From NCBI GenBank assembly GCA_026984735.1, contig JALSRN010000058.1, positions 1 to 46,255 of the forward strand: a DNA stretch of 46,255 nt. The letters are read 5' to 3'. The DNA comes from Sedimenticola sp. GTDB taxonomy: Bacteria > Pseudomonadota > Gammaproteobacteria > Chromatiales > Chromatiaceae. Within the stretch, counting starts at the first letter, position 1. Every line of letters starts with the position of its first letter. Shown here in pieces: positions 43,185-46,255 of the stretch. A program made the position numbers and the translations under genes. The notes under the pieces are model-generated. The model was not told the DNA's origin, ran no database searches, and saw nothing but the letters and a program-made list of their open reading frames with translations.

Positions 43185-44121
43185 CCGCCCTTTCCAACAA
43201 TCGTTGCAGCTCCGCCGGCAGCGGCGCCTCGAACCGATAGGGGGCCTGCCGCCGCGGCCAGGGGATCACCAGTCCGGCGGCATGGAGAAAGAGGCGCCTC
43301 AACCCCAGCGCCCGGAAGCGGCGGTTGGCCTCGGCGTCGCCGTACTTGGTATCCCCCAGAATGGGGGTGCCCAGATGGGCGGCGTGCACCCGGATCTGGT
43401 GGGTGCGGCCGCTGCCGAGCCGCGCTTCCACCAGAGTCGCCTCCCGGAAACGGCGCACCACCCGGAAATCGGTGCGGGCGGGCTTCCCCCCCGGCGAGAC
43501 GACCACCATGCGCTCGCCGCCCCGCAAAAGGTTTTTCTTCAGCGGCGCCTCCACCCGAAGGCGTTCCTGCCGCCAACGCCCATGGAGCAACGCCAGATAG
43601 CGCTTCTGGATCCTGCCGGCGCGCTGGAGCTCGTGCAGGGTGCGCAAGGCGCTGCGCCGGCGCGCCACCATGAGGCATCCGGAAGTGTCGCGATCGAGCC
43701 GGTGGGCCAGTTCCAGCGCCCTCTCCGCCGGACGCGCCGCGCGCAACAGTTCGATCGCCCCGAAGGAGAGACCGCTGCCGCCATGCACCGCCAGCCCCGA
43801 CGGCTTATTGAGAACGACGATCAGGTCATCTTCATATAAGATTGATCTTCGTATGTTTTCCAGTGCGGAATGAGGAGGAGTTCCTGGCCGGCCGGAGGAG
43901 GCGGTCCGCAGGGGAGGCACACGCACCACGTCGCCGGCGGCCAGCCGCCGCCCCGCCTTGGCCCGCCCTTTGTTGACGCGCACCTCCCCGCGCCGCAACA
44001 GACGGTAGACGAGCGCGCGGGGCACCCCCTTGAGCTCGCGCAGCAGAAAATTGTCGATGCGCTGCCCCTCTCCCCGCTCGTCCACGGTGAGGTAGCGAAC
44101 GCCAGCCGTTTTCGAATTCAT
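43177..44121 (-). CDS. rluC: 23S rRNA pseudouridine synthase RluC
   Basis: 314 residues. It has an N-terminal S4 RNA-binding domain (QRIDNFLLRELKGVPRALVYRLLRRGEVRVNKGR), then the RluA-type catalytic core with the Asp in AHRLDRDTSGCLMVARR and the late LGSGRTHQIRVHAAHLGTPILGDTKYG motif. It modifies positions 955, 2504 and 2580 (E. coli numbering). It is divergent from rne, the usual gammaproteobacterial order. Confidence 0.95.
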   Translation of the reverse strand: MNSKTAGVRYLTVDERGEGQRIDNFLLRELKGVPRALVYRLLRRGEVRVNKGRAKAGRRLAAGDVVRVPPLRTASSGRPGTPPHSALENIRRSILYEDDLIVVLNKPSGLAVHGGSGLSFGAIELLRAARPAERALELAHRLDRDTSGCLMVARRRSALRTLHELQRAGRIQKRYLALLHGRWRQERLRVEAPLKKNLLRGGERMVVVSPGGKPARTDFRVVRRFREATLVEARLGSGRTHQIRVHAAHLGTPILGDTKYGDAEANRRFRALGLRRLFLHAAGLVIPWPRRQAPYRFEAPLPAELQRLLERADD

Positions 44122-44224
44122 GACCGCTCCGAATTATACGCGCTCAGATGGTTCTCTTTTCCGTATTTTCAAGGAGTTACGCGAACAATCCTTTCGAAGG
44201 CCGCGGAACGAAAGCAGGAAGTGC

Positions 44225-44252
44225 TTGATATGTTGCTGATTTTTGGTATATT
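44225..44252 (+). promoter_or_regulatory. probable rne promoter
   Basis: TTGATA at 44225-44230, a 16-bp spacer and TATATT at 44247-44252, in the only AT-rich patch of the rluC-rne spacer. It would give a leader of about 460 nt, comparable to the long rne leader of E. coli. Confidence 0.6.
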
Positions 44253-44720
44253 TCAGCCTTCAGGAGACCGTTGACCGGCCTCCCAGATTGACCGATTTAT
44301 CCGGCCGCTCCTCCCCTTCGTGGAGAGGGAGCGCCAGCAGAACACCCGGCCGCTTCCGCCACCTCCCGCCGCCAGTTCCACGGCCGCCGACAGCGTGGCG
44401 CCCCTGTTTCTCCGGAGCGGCCTTCGAAGTCAGCACCACTGATTTCGTGAAGAACGAGGGTCGCCCGTCGTTTCGGCGGCCACATGGACAGGTTTTGAGT
44501 GACGCAGATTGCCCCCGCCCGCCCTTGCGGGTCCGCCGGCGGGGCCTGCGGGACGGAAGATTCAGGTTGCAGGGCCATCGCCACAGGGGCCCGCCCCTGG
44601 CTCCCTGTCGTCGAGCCGGAGACGCTGACGGCCTGGCGCGCGCCCGCGCCGCCGTCCGCCGCGCCCGCCGCGAAGCCACCCGCTGCAGTCTGTGCCGCTC
44701 GGCACAGGACAACGAACAAG
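44253..44720 (+). other. long rne leader with hairpins
   Basis: No convincing gene is seen in the 599 bases between rluC and rne. Part of this is the presumed leader. It contains a 7-bp GC stem (44513-44519 with 44538-44544) with a smaller CCC/GGG stem inside, a very GC-rich tract (44630-44680), and a perfect hairpin of 7 bp with a GCTC loop (44690-44707) ending 13 nt before the start. RNase E autoregulates by cutting its own leader in enterics, so a similar role is likely here. Confidence 0.55.
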
Positions 44721-46255
44721 ATGAAGAGAATGCTGATCAACGCAACTCAGCCGGAAGAGTTGCGCGTGGCCATCGTGGACGGCCAGAAACTCATCAACCT
44801 CGATATCGAAAGCCCCGGCCGCGAACGCAAGAAGGCCAACATCTACAAAGGGCGCATCACCCGCGTCGAACCCAGCCTGGAAGCCGCTTTCGTCGATTTC
44901 GGCGCCGAACGCCACGGCTTTCTGCCGCTGAAGGAGGTGGCGCGCGGCTATTTCGACCCCAAGGCGTTGGAGGCGAGCCGCCGGCCCGGCATCAGCGAAG
45001 CCCTGCACGAAGGGCAGGAGATCGTGGTGCAGGTGGAGAAAGAGGAGCGTGGCAACAAGGGCGCGGCGCTCACCACCTTCATCTCGCTGGCGGGCCGCTA
45101 CCTGGTGCTGATGCCCAACAACCCCCGCGCCGGCGGCGTCTCGCGCCGCATCGAGGGGCAGGAGCGCCAGGAACTGAGGCAGGCCATGAGCCAGCTCGAA
45201 GTGCCCGAGGGGATGGGCCTCATCGTGCGCACTGCGGGGGTGGGCAAGAGCGCCGAGGAGCTGCAGTGGGACCTGGACTATCTGCTGCAGGTGTGGAGCG
45301 CCATCGAGACCTCGGCCCGGGAACGCAAGGCGCCTTTCCTCATCTACCAGGAGAGCAACGTCATCATCCGTTCCATGCGGGACTATCTGCGCGCCGACAT
45401 CTCCGAGATCCTCATCGACAATCCCGAGGTCCACGAGCAGGCGCGCCGGTTCATCGAACAGGTGATGCCCCGCTACCTGAGCCGCCTCAAGCTCTACCAG
45501 GACGAGGTGCCGCTCTTCTCCCGCTATCAGATCGAGTCTCAGATCGAGACCGCCTTCCAACGGGAAGTGCGCCTGCCTTCGGGTGGCTCCATCGTCATCG
45601 ACCACACCGAGGCGCTCACCTCCATCGACATCAACTCCGCGCGCGCCACCAAGGGCGCCGACATCGAGGAGACGGCGCTCACCACCAACCTGGAGGCTTC
45701 GGAAGAGATCGCCCGGCAATTGCGGCTGCGCGACATGGGCGGCCTCTTCGTCATCGACTACATCGACATGGGCCCCTCCAAGCACCAGCGCCAAGTGGAG
45801 AACCGCTTGCGCGAGGCGATGAAGGAGGACCGGGCGCGGGTCCAGATCGGCCGCATCTCCCGTTTCGGCCTGCTGGAGATGTCGCGTCAGCGGCTGCGGC
45901 CCTCCCTGGGCGAGTCGGCCCACCGCGCCTGCCCCCGCTGCAACGGCCAGGGGCACATCCGCGACGTGGAGTCCCTGTCGCTCTCCATTCTCCGCATCAT
46001 CGAAGAAGAAGCGCTGAAAGAGAACACCGGACGGGTGCAGGCCCAACTGCCGGTGGAGGTGGCCACCTTCCTGCTCAACGAGAAGCGCCAGCCCATCCTG
46101 GAGATCGAACAGCGCCACGGCATCCAGGTGGTACTCATCCCCAACAAGCATCTGGAGACGCCCCACTACTCCATCGAACGCATCCGCCGCCAGGAGCTGC
46201 CCAAGCAGGAGGTGGCCAGCTACCGGCGGGTGGAGGAGCCGGAGACGGCGGTGGC
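44721..46255 (+). CDS. rne: ribonuclease E, N-terminal catalytic part (runs off the window)
   Basis: The first 511 residues are present; the frame is open at the right edge. The start [22 protein letters not shown] matches the known beginning. The S1 domain follows ([36 protein letters not shown]), then the 5' sensor and RNase H-like parts ([15 protein letters not shown]), the DNase I-like catalytic region with Asp of [10 protein letters not shown] and FVIDYIDM, and the zinc-link CPRCNGQG. No strong Shine-Dalgarno sequence precedes the ATG, which may matter for autoregulation. It cuts single-stranded RNA and scaffolds the degradosome. Confidence 0.97.
   Translation, partial: MKRMLINATQPEELRVAIVDGQKLINLDIESPGRERKKANIYKGRITRVEPSLEAAFVDFGAERHGFLPLKEVARGYFDPKALEASRRPGISEALHEGQEIVVQVEKEERGNKGAALTTFISLAGRYLVLMPNNPRAGGVSRRIEGQERQELRQAMSQLEVPEGMGLIVRTAGVGKSAEELQWDLDYLLQVWSAIETSARERKAPFLIYQESNVIIRSMRDYLRADISEILIDNPEVHEQARRFIEQVMPRYLSRLKLYQDEVPLFSRYQIESQIETAFQREVRLPSGGSIVIDHTEALTSIDINSARATKGADIEETALTTNLEASEEIARQLRLRDMGGLFVIDYIDMGPSKHQRQVENRLREAMKEDRARVQIGRISRFGLLEMSRQRLRPSLGESAHRACPRCNGQGHIRDVESLSLSILRIIEEEALKENTGRVQAQLPVEVATFLLNEKRQPILEIEQRHGIQVVLIPNKHLETPHYSIERIRRQELPKQEVASYRRVEEPETAV

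Noticed and set aside
44562-46166. 534-residue minus-strand open frame opposite rne
   Set aside because: It is a shadow of rne; its sequence is low in complexity (Leu, Val, Asp, His) without motifs.

Overview
The window is GC-rich, densely packed bacterial DNA. Its gene orders are typical of Gammaproteobacteria: lolC-lolD / comEC-exbB-exbD-lpxK-trm112-kdsB, uvrC-pgsA-tRNA-Gly-tRNA-Cys, ratA-ratB near smpB, and rne facing rluC with a HAD phosphatase and a YceF-type Maf protein. CMP-Kdo and lipid A synthesis, lipoprotein export and MsrPQ show a Gram-negative envelope. The species cannot be fixed from the sequence. A periplasmic molybdoenzyme with c-type cytochromes fits a respiratory or chemolithotrophic lifestyle.

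Layout. 1-310: end of a Met-Gly-Ser repeat protein, followed by a 14-bp-stem hairpin. 476-6929: a respiratory operon of pentahaem cytochrome c, Tat-exported DMSO-reductase-family molybdoenzyme, four-cluster ferredoxin, TorD-like chaperone, monohaem cytochrome c and a polyferredoxin, with no membrane anchor subunit. 7029-15152: envelope and competence genes. 15245-16455: a basic Lys/Ala-rich protein and a PPK2 polyphosphate kinase. 16602-21215: a small exported protein, TrpD2-like protein, Rieske ferredoxin, folD and ettA. 21425-24596: msrQ, msrP, an OmpA-like lipoprotein and an unknown protein.

24673-28934 is an accessory island with AT-rich spacers. On the minus strand it reads: a 187-residue protein with a Tat-like signal and a Cys-rich tail, a PqqD-like protein, an HPr-kinase-like protein and a nucleotidyltransferase, the last three translationally coupled. 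Next to it is a von Willebrand A/PEP-CTERM gene broken by one stop codon and one inserted base. The kinase/PqqD/nucleotidyltransferase trio matches the poorly understood 'HPr-rel-A' set of exosortase-bearing bacteria and resembles lasso-peptide tailoring genes. It is the best candidate here for an undescribed system.

28935-44121 returns to core genes: DUF1015, uvrC, pgsA, two tRNAs, a GacA/UvrY-like regulator, an AI-2E family transporter, a potassium channel-like protein, a WD40 lipoprotein, an RRM-like protein, gltS, ratB/ratA, an alanine/sodium symporter, smpB, a second PPK2, maf, a HAD phosphatase and rluC. The window ends inside rne, which has a leader of about 460 nt with hairpins. All functions are inferred from motifs and remembered family features; no database search was run.
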